From: Pelagicoccus enzymogenes
GTDB lineage: Bacteria; Verrucomicrobiota; Verrucomicrobiia; Opitutales; Opitutaceae
DNA: 64,000 nt
Direction of reading: 5' to 3'
NCBI RefSeq assembly: GCF_014803405.1
Contig: NZ_JACYFG010000036.1
Location: forward strand, 248,001-312,000
Shown: positions 16,894 through 25,876 of the stretch, piece by piece
Layout: each line of letters starts with the position of its first letter
Numbering within the stretch: position 1 is the first letter of the stretch
Notes under the pieces: model-generated
Database searches by the model: none
Seen by the model: only the letters and a program-made list of their open reading frames with translations
Told to the model about the DNA's origin: nothing
Program-made: the position numbers and the translations under genes

Positions 16894-19632
16894 ATGGTCA
16901 CATTCGCAACGCGTTCTAACGCTGACTTGATCGATCTCAACTACGAGAAGTGGAAAGCGGACCCCGCTTCAGTAGACGAGAAATGGCAGGCCTTCTTCGA
17001 AGGTTTCGAGCTCGCCCTCACGACGGCTCCCGCCCCCAAAGCTCCGAAAGGAGCGGCAGCCCAGATAACGAGCAGCGCCGCGAAGCAAATGAACGTTTCG
17101 AGCCTGATCTACGCCTACCGTAGCCTCGGGCACACCCAAGCGAAGATCAATCCGCTCGACGAGGTCACTCCGCAAAACCCAAACCTTTCGCTGGAAGAAT
17201 TTGGGCTGAGCGAATCCGACCTCGACGCCGCTTTCAATTCGGGACACTTCCTCGACGGGCAGCCCATGAAGCTGCGCGACTTGATCGAGAGCCTAAAGAA
17301 GACCTACTGCTCCAGCATTGGATACGAATACATCCACATGCAGAACACGGAGGCACGCCGTTGGATCCAATCCAAGATCGAGCCCGCCCAAGGCAGCATC
17401 GAATTTTCCGACGCCATCAAGACCCGCATCCTGCGCAAGGTATTCGCCGCAGAAGCCTTCGAAAGCTTCCTCCACACCCGCTACACCGGACAGAAGCGTT
17501 TCTCGCTCGAAGGCGGAGAAACCTTGATCCCCTGCTTGGACAACGTGCTTGAGCACTGCGGACGGCTCGGCATCAAGGAAGTCGTCATGGGCATGGCCCA
17601 CCGCGGCCGCCTCAACGTGCTCGCCAATACCCTCAAGAAATCCTACGAGTTCGTGTTCGAAGAATTCGGCGAGGAGTACATCCCCGACACCGTCGGTGGC
17701 GACGGCGACGTCAAATACCACCTCGGCTACGAGAAGGTCATCGAGACCAAGGAGGGGCATTACGTCGAAATTCGCCTCGCATCCAATCCCTCCCACCTCG
17801 AGGCCGTCAACCCCGTCGTGGAAGGCAAAGCCCGCGCTCGCCAACGCATCCTCAACGACACCAAGCGCGATAAAGTTCTGCCCGTTCTCATCCACGGCGA
17901 CGCCGCCTTCGCCGGCCAAGGTCTCGTAACTGAGGTCCTCAATTCCTCGCAGCTCCCCGGCTACCGCACTGGCGGTACCCTGCACATCATCGTCAACAAC
18001 CAAATCGGTTTCACCACCACGCCGAAGGAAGCCCGTTCCACCCGCTACTGCACGGACGTGGCTAAGATGATAGAGGCACCCATTTTCCACGTGAACGGCG
18101 ACGACCCGCTTGCCGTCGTTTACGTAACCCTCCTCGCCATCGAATACCGTCAAAAGTTTGGAGCAGACGTCGTCATCGACATGTATTGCTACCGCAAGCA
18201 CGGACACAACGAGGCGGACGAGCCGATGTTCACCAACCCCGATCTCTACGACAAGATTTCCAAGCACCCACCGGTCAGCGAAATCCTGACGAAGCGACTC
18301 ATAGACGAAGGCACCCTGTCGAAAGAGGAAGTCGCCAAGATCCAAAAGGAATACGAGACTTCGCTCGCCAATTCCCTCGACCGCGTCAAGAAGGCGGCCG
18401 AAGCGAAGATCGAGGTGAAAAAGGCGCTCGCTGGCTCCAACGCGATCTTCCAGCCGAAGTTCAACTTCGATCCAGTCGAAACCGGAGTCGGTAGGGATAT
18501 TTTGGGCACAGTGGTGCAAGGCCTCACTCGCTTGCCCAGCCACATCAAGCCGAACCGCAAGATCAAGCGCTTCCTCGACACACGGAAAACCGCCTTCGAG
18601 AACAACGAGCCCATCGATTGGGCCTTCGGCGAAGCTCTCGCCTTCGGCACCCTGCTCAACCAAGGCACTCCCGTCCGCCTATCCGGACAAGACTCCGAGC
18701 GCGGAACCTTCAGCCATCGCCACGCCGTTATCCACGACGTCAAGAGCGACGAGCGCTACATCCCCTTGCTCAATATCGACAAGGATCAAGCCCGCTTCTG
18801 CGTCTACAATTCCCTGCTCTCCGAGGCTGCGGTTCTAGGCTTCGACTTCGGCTACTCGCTCGACTACCCACGTATGCTCTGCATTTGGGAAGCTCAATTC
18901 GGAGACTTCGCCAACGGTGCCCAAGTCATCATCGACCAGTTCATAACCTCGTCCGAGTCTAAATGGGGTCGCGTATCAGGCCTCGTTATGCTCCTCCCGC
19001 ACGGCTACGAAGGACAAGGCCCCGAACACTCTTCCGCCCGCCTCGAACGCTTCCTGCAATCCTGCGCCGAAGAGAATATTCAGGTCTGCAACATGACCAA
19101 TTCCGCCCAGTACTTCCACGTGCTTCGTCGCCAGATGATGCGGGAGTTCCGCAAGCCGCTCGTCATCATGTCCCCGAAATCGATGCTCCGCCTGAAGGAC
19201 GCGGCATCCCCTTGGGAAGATATCGAGTCTGGTTCGTTCCAAGAGATTCTCGACGACGACAAAGCCACCGCATCAAAGACCAAGCGACTCATCCTCTGCT
19301 CCGGAAAAGTCTACTACGACATCCGCAAGAAACAGGAAGAGCTAAAGGATAAGACCACCGCGGTGATACGTATCGAGCAGCTTTATCCACTACACACTGC
19401 CAAGCTCGAGGAAATCGCAAAGAAATACAGCAAGGCGACGAACTTGGTCTGGTGCCAAGAGGAATCCCAAAACATGGGAGCCTACACCTTCATCGCGCCC
19501 AAACTGGAAGAAATCTTCAAGAAGAAGCCTGCCTACGCTGGACGCGGGGAATCCGCCAGTCCTGCTGTTGGAGTCATGGCCCTTCACAAGAAAGAGCTCG
19601 CTCAACTTCTTGAGGACGCCTTCACCCTCTAG
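16894..19632 (+). CDS. sucA: 2-oxoglutarate dehydrogenase E1 component
   Basis: A 912-residue thiamine-diphosphate enzyme that decarboxylates 2-oxoglutarate and reductively acylates the lipoyl arm of SucB in the TCA cycle. The N-terminus ([20 protein letters not shown], then KWQAFFEGF) is the E1 helical arm that contacts E2. Core segments are [83 protein letters not shown] and [19 protein letters not shown], and late RIEQLYPLH and [14 protein letters not shown]. This is the E1o type, not pyruvate E1. It starts the sucA-sucB-lpdA cluster. The AT-rich stretch at 16771-16800 is the probable promoter region, with a leader of about 100 nt. Confidence 0.97.
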   Translation: MVTFATRSNADLIDLNYEKWKADPASVDEKWQAFFEGFELALTTAPAPKAPKGAAAQITSSAAKQMNVSSLIYAYRSLGHTQAKINPLDEVTPQNPNLSLEEFGLSESDLDAAFNSGHFLDGQPMKLRDLIESLKKTYCSSIGYEYIHMQNTEARRWIQSKIEPAQGSIEFSDAIKTRILRKVFAAEAFESFLHTRYTGQKRFSLEGGETLIPCLDNVLEHCGRLGIKEVVMGMAHRGRLNVLANTLKKSYEFVFEEFGEEYIPDTVGGDGDVKYHLGYEKVIETKEGHYVEIRLASNPSHLEAVNPVVEGKARARQRILNDTKRDKVLPVLIHGDAAFAGQGLVTEVLNSSQLPGYRTGGTLHIIVNNQIGFTTTPKEARSTRYCTDVAKMIEAPIFHVNGDDPLAVVYVTLLAIEYRQKFGADVVIDMYCYRKHGHNEADEPMFTNPDLYDKISKHPPVSEILTKRLIDEGTLSKEEVAKIQKEYETSLANSLDRVKKAAEAKIEVKKALAGSNAIFQPKFNFDPVETGVGRDILGTVVQGLTRLPSHIKPNRKIKRFLDTRKTAFENNEPIDWAFGEALAFGTLLNQGTPVRLSGQDSERGTFSHRHAVIHDVKSDERYIPLLNIDKDQARFCVYNSLLSEAAVLGFDFGYSLDYPRMLCIWEAQFGDFANGAQVIIDQFITSSESKWGRVSGLVMLLPHGYEGQGPEHSSARLERFLQSCAEENIQVCNMTNSAQYFHVLRRQMMREFRKPLVIMSPKSMLRLKDAASPWEDIESGSFQEILDDDKATASKTKRLILCSGKVYYDIRKKQEELKDKTTAVIRIEQLYPLHTAKLEEIAKKYSKATNLVWCQEESQNMGAYTFIAPKLEEIFKKKPAYAGRGESASPAVGVMALHKKELAQLLEDAFTL

Positions 19633-19712
19633 CCAAAAGTCAAACTTGGGACGGCAGCAAAGCCGCCGTCTCACGCATCCATTTTTCTAATACAGCCGCT
19701 CAACCTTCCGAA

Positions 19713-20939
19713 ATGGCCACAGAAGTAAAAGTACCCGCCCTCGGCGAATCAATCACGTCCGGCATCATCGCCGCGTGGAACGTAAAAGACGGTGACTACG
19801 TCGAAAAGGACCAAGTCCTTTACGAACTGGAAACCGACAAGATCACCTCCGAGGGTCTCGCTGAAGTCGCTGGAGTCATTAGCCTCTCCGCAGCCGAAGG
19901 CGACGAAGTGGAAATCGGAGCAGTCATAGCTTCCATCGACGAATCCGCCGATGCTCCGCAAAAGTCAGAAAATTCCGATACGAAAGAAGACGCCAAGGCA
20001 GAACCTAGCGAAGAAAAAACGGAGTCCGCCTCAGAGAAGAAGTCCGACGCCGTTTCTCCCGCCGTTCGTCGCATCGCCGAAGAGGAAAAGATCGATCCCG
20101 CAAAAGTCGAAGGCACCGGCAAAGATGGCCGCGTGACCAAGGGCGACATGTTAAAGGCAGGCTCTTCTCGCATGCCAGCCGAGGAGGAAAAGAAGCCAGC
20201 CGCTTCCGCACCAGCCCCAGCAAAGCCAGCCTCCTCTGGAGAACGGACCACTCGCAAGCGCATGACTCCCCTGCGCGCCAAGATTGCCGAACGCCTCGTT
20301 GCCGCTCAGCAAGAAGCCGCCATGCTCACCACCTTCAACGAAGTGGACATGAGCGCCGTCATGGGACTTCGAAAGAAATATCAGGACGCCTTCGTGAAGA
20401 AAAACGGAGTCAAGCTGGGCTTCATGTCCCTCTTCGTTAAGGCCGTTGTCAACGCCCTCAAAGAAGTTCCGGGCCTCAATGCCCAAATCGACGGCAACGA
20501 AATCGTTCAAAACCACTTCTACGATATCGGCATCGCGGTATCCACTCCGAAGGGCTTGATGGTGCCTGTCGTCCGTGATTGCGATCAGCTCGGTCTCGCC
20601 GGAATCGAAAAGTCCATCATCGAATACGCCAACAAAGCTCGCGAGGGAAAGATCGGCATCGACGACCTGTCGGGTGGCGTATTCACCATTACAAACGGTG
20701 GAATCTTTGGGTCAATGCTATCGACCCCAATCCTCAACGCGCCGCAAAGCGGTATTCTTGGAATGCATACGATCCAAGAGCGTCCGGTCGCCATCGACGG
20801 CAAGGTCGAGATTCGCCCAATGATGTACCTAGCGGTCTCCTACGACCACCGTATCGTCGACGGCAAGGAGGCCGTAACCTTCCTCGTCAAGGTCAAGCAA
20901 GCCCTCGAAGATCCAGCGCGTCTCCTGCTCGAAGTATAA
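19713..20939 (+). CDS. sucB: dihydrolipoyllysine succinyltransferase, E2 of 2-oxoglutarate dehydrogenase
   Basis: A 408-residue E2 with a single N-terminal lipoyl domain (lipoylated Lys43 in [11 protein letters not shown]), an acidic Ala/Glu/Lys linker (about 80-110), a peripheral-subunit-binding domain ([20 protein letters not shown] onward) and the catalytic acyltransferase domain from about residue 180 ([20 protein letters not shown]). The catalytic motif is [14 protein letters not shown] with His379. [20 protein letters not shown] matches SucB. The lipoyl motif reads TDKITSEG instead of the common TDKVVLEV, a small divergence. It follows sucA by 80 bp and precedes lpdA. Confidence 0.95.
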   Translation: MATEVKVPALGESITSGIIAAWNVKDGDYVEKDQVLYELETDKITSEGLAEVAGVISLSAAEGDEVEIGAVIASIDESADAPQKSENSDTKEDAKAEPSEEKTESASEKKSDAVSPAVRRIAEEEKIDPAKVEGTGKDGRVTKGDMLKAGSSRMPAEEEKKPAASAPAPAKPASSGERTTRKRMTPLRAKIAERLVAAQQEAAMLTTFNEVDMSAVMGLRKKYQDAFVKKNGVKLGFMSLFVKAVVNALKEVPGLNAQIDGNEIVQNHFYDIGIAVSTPKGLMVPVVRDCDQLGLAGIEKSIIEYANKAREGKIGIDDLSGGVFTITNGGIFGSMLSTPILNAPQSGILGMHTIQERPVAIDGKVEIRPMMYLAVSYDHRIVDGKEAVTFLVKVKQALEDPARLLLEV

Positions 20940-20948
20940 CCCTTTGCG

Positions 20949-21014
20949 AACCACGGAGAGCACAGAGCTATGGAGAAAAGAAATCCCCTCCGTAATTCCG
21001 TATTCTCCGTGGTT
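20949..21014. repeat. 11-bp inverted repeat between sucB and lpdA
   Basis: AACCACGGAGA (20949-20959) and TCTCCGTGGTT (21004-21014) are perfect inverted arms separated by 44 nt; the right arm is followed by AATTTTT. The inner sequence also contains GCACAGAG and CTCCGT, which echo the arms. It resembles the CCACGGAG/CACAGAG type of intergenic repeat seen in many environmental genomes (from memory). It could reduce read-through from sucB to lpdA or act as an RNA stability element. Confidence 0.55.
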
Positions 21015-21043
21015 AATTTTTAAATACAGACTTTCTTCATAAA

Positions 21044-22444
21044 ATGTCAGATTCCCCTTCATTCGATGTAGCTGTAATCGGCGGTGGCCCTGGAGGTTAC
21101 GTTGCCGCTATCCGTTGCGCACAGCTCGGACTCAAAACAGCCCTAGTAGAAAAGCGCAAAGCGCTCGGCGGCACCTGCCTGAACGTCGGCTGCATTCCCT
21201 CCAAAGCCCTGCTCCACACGAGCGAGCAATTCGAGTTCGCCGCCCACAACGCCAAAGCATCCGGCATCGAAATCGACGGCAAGGTCTCCTTGAACCTGAA
21301 AACCGTCATGGAGAAAAAGGATAAAGTCGTGAAGCAACTCACTGGCGGCGTCGACATGCTCGTCAAGAAGCGCGGCATCGAGCGATTCGAGGGACACGGC
21401 AAACTGCTCGGCGACGGAAAGATCGCCGTCGACGACAAGGAAGCCCTATCCGCTAAGCACATCATCCTCGCGACAGGCTCCACCGTCGTGGACCTGCCCT
21501 TCCTCAAGCAAGACGGAGAAACCGTCGTATCCAGCGACCAAGCAATCGCCTTCGACTCCGTTCCAGAAAACCTAGTGGTCATCGGAGCTGGAGCCATCGG
21601 ACTCGAGCTCGGCTCCGTCTGGGCTCGCTACGGCAGCAAGGTCACCGTGTTGGAATTTCTGCCAAACGTAGCCGCAGGCTACGATCCCGACGTATCCAAA
21701 CTTCTAGAACGCAGCTTCAAGAAACAGGGACTCACCATTCACACCGACACAAAGGTAACCGGCACCACGGATATCGATGGAAAGCTCAACGTCGTTGCCG
21801 AAAAGAAGGGCAAGGAAATCGCCGTTCCCGCCGACAAGGTGCTCGTGGCAGTGGGACGCAAGCCATTCACCGAGGGACTCGGCCTCGACACTGTTGGCAT
21901 CGATCCCGACAAACGCGGATTCATCGAGATCGACGACCATTTCAAAACCAAGGCAGAGGGAATCTACGCCATCGGCGACATCGTTCGCGGCCCGATGCTC
22001 GCCCACAAGGCCGAGGAGGAAGGCGTAGCCATCGCTGAGCTCATAGCTGGAAAGTCAGGACACGTTAACTACGATGTCATTCCAAACGTGATCTACACCG
22101 AGCCTGAAGTAGCCGGCGTAGGAATCACCGAGACACAGGCCAAGGAAAAGGGCATCGAAGTAAAAGTAGGGAAATTCCCACTACAGGCCAACGGTCGCGC
22201 CATTGCTTCCGATGCCACAGACGGCATGGTTAAGATTATCGCTTGCGCGAAAACCGACAAGATCCTAGGAGGTCAAATCGTCGCCAAGGGAGCCAGCGAA
22301 ATGATCTCCGAAATCGTCACGCACATGGAATACGGCGGCAGCGCCGAGGATCTCGGCCGCACCGTACACGCCCACCCGACCATCTCTGAGGCGATTAAGG
22401 AAGCCGGGCTCGCCGTAGACGGGGCCGCTATCCACAGCCTCTAA
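21044..22444 (+). CDS. lpdA: dihydrolipoyl dehydrogenase (E3)
   Basis: A 466-residue FAD disulfide oxidoreductase that reoxidises the lipoyl groups of 2-oxo-acid dehydrogenase complexes with NAD. The FAD site is [20 protein letters not shown], and the redox pair is Cys45/Cys50 in [20 protein letters not shown]. The NAD-binding Rossmann motif is [20 protein letters not shown], the second FAD motif [20 protein letters not shown], and the C-terminal dimer-interface pair lies in [13 protein letters not shown]. Position and type make it the E3 of the SucAB complex, and it may also serve other complexes. A strong terminator follows 26 bp after its stop. Confidence 0.96.
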   Translation: MSDSPSFDVAVIGGGPGGYVAAIRCAQLGLKTALVEKRKALGGTCLNVGCIPSKALLHTSEQFEFAAHNAKASGIEIDGKVSLNLKTVMEKKDKVVKQLTGGVDMLVKKRGIERFEGHGKLLGDGKIAVDDKEALSAKHIILATGSTVVDLPFLKQDGETVVSSDQAIAFDSVPENLVVIGAGAIGLELGSVWARYGSKVTVLEFLPNVAAGYDPDVSKLLERSFKKQGLTIHTDTKVTGTTDIDGKLNVVAEKKGKEIAVPADKVLVAVGRKPFTEGLGLDTVGIDPDKRGFIEIDDHFKTKAEGIYAIGDIVRGPMLAHKAEEEGVAIAELIAGKSGHVNYDVIPNVIYTEPEVAGVGITETQAKEKGIEVKVGKFPLQANGRAIASDATDGMVKIIACAKTDKILGGQIVAKGASEMISEIVTHMEYGGSAEDLGRTVHAHPTISEAIKEAGLAVDGAAIHSL

Positions 22445-22470
22445 GTGCGACAGAATTACAAATGAACTCA

Positions 22471-22498
22471 AACGCTGCTCCGAAGGGCAGCGTTTTTT
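22471..22498 (+). terminator. rho-independent terminator after lpdA
   Basis: AACGCTGCTC (22471-22480) pairs with GGGCAGCGTT (22485-22494) with one T-G pair and a CGAA tetraloop, followed by a six-T run. It ends the sucA-sucB-lpdA transcription unit. Confidence 0.9.
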
Positions 22499-22592
22499 CG
22501 TTCCTCCTTCCGCTACCGAAATGTCGTTGCAGCCCCTTCCGCTCTAGACAAAATACCTAGCCGATTCGAAATTCAAGCACCCCTGCCAATCG

Positions 22593-23288
22593 ATGTATCC
22601 AAAAATATCCGAAAGCCGAATCCAAGCCGCGATCGACGATGCCCAAAGCGCCGCTTCCTACGCCTACCCTTGGGATTCCTTGGAATTGGCGCTCAAGAAT
22701 AAGGGCCAGGATTCGTTCTGGCTCGTCGGATACGGCAGCCTGCTTTCACTCGGATCCGCCGCTCGCACCATCGACACCTCCGACCGAGCAGCCCGCGAGC
22801 CAGCGATCGTCTACGGAGCAAGACGCCAATACTCCTACCGCTTTCCAGCGGCCTTCCTCAAGAAGCGCTACAACAAAACCGGCAACTTCGCAGCCCTCGA
22901 CAGCAAAGCCACCTACAAGAGGGAAGATCGCTTCAATGGTATCCTCACCCGCATTTTCCTGGAGGACATTCCCGCTTTTCGCGAACGGGAGTTCGCCTAC
23001 GATCTAAAGCCGGTTCCAGCCTTTCGCTGGAACGCGCCGCAAGAGCCCTACCGCATCGCCTACACTCTCGACTGCCCAGCAAGCGGACCATCTGAACACC
23101 ACCCTTTCACCGCCGATAGCCCTCCGCTACCGGAATACCACAAAACCTGCCGTGACGGAGCGGAGAACGTATCCATAGACTTCTTACAGTATTTCCTCGA
23201 TTCGACCTATCTTGGCGACGGGCGCACCAGCATCCAGCGCTGGGAAAGGGAGTCAGGTTTCCTCCAAGCTAACTTCAAGCAGCCATGA
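22593..23288 (+). CDS. gamma-glutamylcyclotransferase-fold protein
   Basis: A 231-residue protein with the GGCT-like fold. FWLVGYGSLLSLGSAARTI is the substrate-binding YGSL loop near residue 48, and AFREREFAYDL provides the conserved catalytic Glu followed by Tyr. Family members form 5-oxoproline from gamma-glutamyl amines or dipeptides or cleave related peptides. The N-terminal 40 residues (YPKISESRIQAAIDDAQSAA) and the late region after residue 165 are outside the core fold. Its stop overlaps the start of the next gene by 4 bp (ATGA), indicating coupled translation with the large membrane protein. The substrate is unknown. Confidence 0.75.
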   Translation: MYPKISESRIQAAIDDAQSAASYAYPWDSLELALKNKGQDSFWLVGYGSLLSLGSAARTIDTSDRAAREPAIVYGARRQYSYRFPAAFLKKRYNKTGNFAALDSKATYKREDRFNGILTRIFLEDIPAFREREFAYDLKPVPAFRWNAPQEPYRIAYTLDCPASGPSEHHPFTADSPPLPEYHKTCRDGAENVSIDFLQYFLDSTYLGDGRTSIQRWERESGFLQANFKQP

Positions 23289-25297
23289 GCTCCCAACAGC
23301 GCCCCGCGTCCCCCAAATCCTTCTGGAAGGGCAAGGCCCTGCCAACGCTGCGCAACGTCCTCATCGTGACGCTCGTGCTCGGCCTCTTGGCAGTCGAATT
23401 CGGCCCCCAGTCCGCTTACGTCAAATATACCTTCTACGGACTCATCGCCCTCTACCTTGGCTCCATCGGCCTCCGCGCTTTCCGCTACCGCAAACACATC
23501 CTCTACTTCTTCGCCCCCGGCACCAAAGAAGCGCTCGGCGGCGACTTCAAGAGAGCTAACCAAATCCTAAAAGACGAACTCAACCGACTCTCGGAGGGCT
23601 ACGAAATCGGTTTCGTGAAGGCATTCGCCAGCGAATTTCGGCAGATCGACAAGTCAGCCCGCAACGAACCCACTGCCATCGACAAGGTCCTCGATTTCGT
23701 GGAGTACGCCTTTCCGCTGCAAAGCAATCTCATTTCAGTGCTCTCCAAACCATTGAAAGGAGCAGTCAGCAAGCGCTCCTTCCGCGTCTCCATCGCCGTT
23801 CATCCTGACGGAAACGTAAGCCTTCATACCTTTTCCCAGAACGACCTCACGCACGACATCCAAGTAGACGATCCCGAGCTGGAAAGCTGCCTACGCGAAG
23901 CGGCCTGCCGGATGTACCACGAGATGAATGCCACGGAGCTCACCTCCAATTACGCCGCATTTCGACACTACGACCAAGCCTTCCGCATTTGGGAAAAGAT
24001 CTACAAAACAGGCGAGACAGACAGCGAGGAATTCGAGGAGGCAGCCCAGCAGTTTCGTCTAGCCCTACAAGAAGATCCGGACTTCATACTGGCGGAACTC
24101 TACCTCGCTGCGATGAACGCCTACCGGAGAACGAACACCGCCTACCTAGAACGCTCGAAACTGCGTCTCACCCACGTCCTGCAACTCTGCGAGGAAAGGG
24201 AGCTCCTTCCCTCCAAGTCCCAACGAGCCAAATACAAAGGCCTCGCCACTGCCCTCCTCTGCTTCATCACCAACCAATGGCTCCATCGCATCGGCAAGTA
24301 CGACAACGAGGAACAAGCCATCCTCATCGCTCGCGACAACCAGCTAAAAGCGAAGCAAGCCGTAAAGCTCCTCAAGGACTCCCCCATCGCCATTCACCAA
24401 TTCGCTTTCTCGCTGCACAGCCTCGAGCAGATAGGCCTGCAAAATCCCCAGTCTCCGAGGGAGATTGCAAGCTCCTACGCAGACGCCTACGATCAATACA
24501 CCCTGGCTATCCAAGTCGCTAAAGAGAAGCGGATGCCTAGGATCGTGGAGCTTAGCTCAGGCAATCGAGCCTATGTGTCGATGTGGTTGGGAGCCCTGCT
24601 AAGTAGAGATCCCGACGCAGAGATTCGCTTGAAGGCTTTCAGTGGGGATCGACTGCTCCACTCAGAAGCTGCCTCCAAGCTTTGGATACAAGCGGAATCG
24701 GAAATGAAGGAGGTTTTCGCGAGCGCAACCGGATCAGCTGGCCACTACTCCATCGCCAATCTCATTCTCCTCTACGCCTTGATGGGGCGATTCAAAGAGA
24801 TCCCTGCATGCGGCCACTTACTCCTATTCGGCAAAACAGCAGCCGAAAGGCCCAACGCCACTGACGATTTAACCGAGCAAGTCGCTCAACTGCACCCCTC
24901 CCAGACTGACTACCCGGAGGGTGCGAACGACCTCGCCAGCGCCTTGCTCACCGCTTGCGCGAGCGGTACCCTAAAAAAGGAAGACTATCTGGAATGGCTT
25001 GCCCAAGGACTTGCTTTCCACGCTCGAAGCATTCGCCTGATCCAAGAGAAAGAGGTGCAAAACGTAGAAGCTCAACGGATACGGATCATCAAACAAATCA
25101 CAAACCTACTCAAAGTGATCCACTACACCAAGCCTCACCCCAGCAGCAATGCAGGGTCCATTTTCCAAACGCTCAACCAATGTCTGAACAAACTTCGCAG
25201 CGAGCAGGAGTCCATGGATACTTTTATTTCCACCTGGCTCACCGCGCTGGAGAGCGCCCTTCGCTCACAGATAGAAAGCACCTCCCTTAAAGGCTAA
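23285..25297 (+). CDS. large TPR-like protein with two N-terminal membrane helices
   Basis: A 670-residue protein that I do not recognise. Two transmembrane helices lie at about residues 22-42 (LRNVLIVTLVLGLLAVEFGP) and 47-66 (KYTFYGLIALYLGSIGLRAF), both near the N-terminus. The remainder is soluble and mostly helical. Around residues 240-330 (EFEEAAQQFRLALQEDPDFI, AELYLAAMNAYRRTNTAYLE) it looks like degenerate TPR repeats, and further helical repeats follow to the end. The soluble part probably faces the cytoplasm. It is translationally coupled to the GGCT-like gene upstream, and the MOSC gene follows after 27 bp. Confidence 0.72.
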   Translation: MSSQQRPASPKSFWKGKALPTLRNVLIVTLVLGLLAVEFGPQSAYVKYTFYGLIALYLGSIGLRAFRYRKHILYFFAPGTKEALGGDFKRANQILKDELNRLSEGYEIGFVKAFASEFRQIDKSARNEPTAIDKVLDFVEYAFPLQSNLISVLSKPLKGAVSKRSFRVSIAVHPDGNVSLHTFSQNDLTHDIQVDDPELESCLREAACRMYHEMNATELTSNYAAFRHYDQAFRIWEKIYKTGETDSEEFEEAAQQFRLALQEDPDFILAELYLAAMNAYRRTNTAYLERSKLRLTHVLQLCEERELLPSKSQRAKYKGLATALLCFITNQWLHRIGKYDNEEQAILIARDNQLKAKQAVKLLKDSPIAIHQFAFSLHSLEQIGLQNPQSPREIASSYADAYDQYTLAIQVAKEKRMPRIVELSSGNRAYVSMWLGALLSRDPDAEIRLKAFSGDRLLHSEAASKLWIQAESEMKEVFASATGSAGHYSIANLILLYALMGRFKEIPACGHLLLFGKTAAERPNATDDLTEQVAQLHPSQTDYPEGANDLASALLTACASGTLKKEDYLEWLAQGLAFHARSIRLIQEKEVQNVEAQRIRIIKQITNLLKVIHYTKPHPSSNAGSIFQTLNQCLNKLRSEQESMDTFISTWLTALESALRSQIESTSLKG

Positions 25298-25324
25298 TCG
25301 GCTCGCCCGCGAGAAAGGATCCAA

Positions 25325-25876
25325 ATGTCACAACACGCAACGCTCGAATTCCTCAACGCACGCCGCGATTGGGTGCTTGCTGCCCCCAAGGACAACGCTC
25401 CAATCCTCACCCTATGCCTTCGTCCCGAACTCGGCGAGCGAAGCTTCGTCTCTTCTCTGCAGCTAGACCCCAAGCAAGGGGTCGTAGGCGATCGATGGAT
25501 ACGCAAAACCTGGATGTACACGATCGATGGAAAACCTGACCCAAGGATCCAAGTTTGCTTGCTCGGGTCCCGCGTTCTCCAGCTCATCCGAAGAGATCCA
25601 GACGGCATGACCTACCCCGGCGACAATATCATCGCCGACATGGATTTCTCCGAATCCAACCTCCCGGTCGGACAGCGCCTGCAAATCGGCAGCGCCATCA
25701 TCGAGGTGAGCGACGTGTTCAACACCGCTTGCTCGAAATGGAACGAACGTCACGGAAGCGACTCCATAAAGTGGATCAATCTCCCGGAAAACAAAGAGCA
25801 CCGCTTTCGCGGAATCCTCTGTCGTGTTGTCCAGGCCGGAGAGGTCACCCTTACCGATAAAATCCAAAAAGCCTAA
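25325..25876 (+). CDS. MOSC-domain protein
   Basis: A 183-residue single MOSC domain. GVVGDRWIRKTW, YPGDNIIADMDFSESNLPVG, QRLQIGSAIIEVSDVFNTAC and the conserved Cys in NTACSKWNERHG are typical. MOSC domains bind a molybdenum-cofactor sulfide or sulfur carrier through this cysteine, as in Moco sulfurase and mARC/YiiM proteins; free-standing members are mostly uncharacterised. It is the third gene of the GGCT/TPR/MOSC group and has no N-terminal YiiM extension. Its 3' end overlaps the convergent Sel1 gene by 4 bp. Confidence 0.82.
   Translation: MSQHATLEFLNARRDWVLAAPKDNAPILTLCLRPELGERSFVSSLQLDPKQGVVGDRWIRKTWMYTIDGKPDPRIQVCLLGSRVLQLIRRDPDGMTYPGDNIIADMDFSESNLPVGQRLQIGSAIIEVSDVFNTACSKWNERHGSDSIKWINLPENKEHRFRGILCRVVQAGEVTLTDKIQKA

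Noticed and set aside
17293-18663. Open frame of 456 codons on the minus strand opposite sucA
   Set aside because: Antisense shadow; sucA carries all the E1o motifs in the plus frame.
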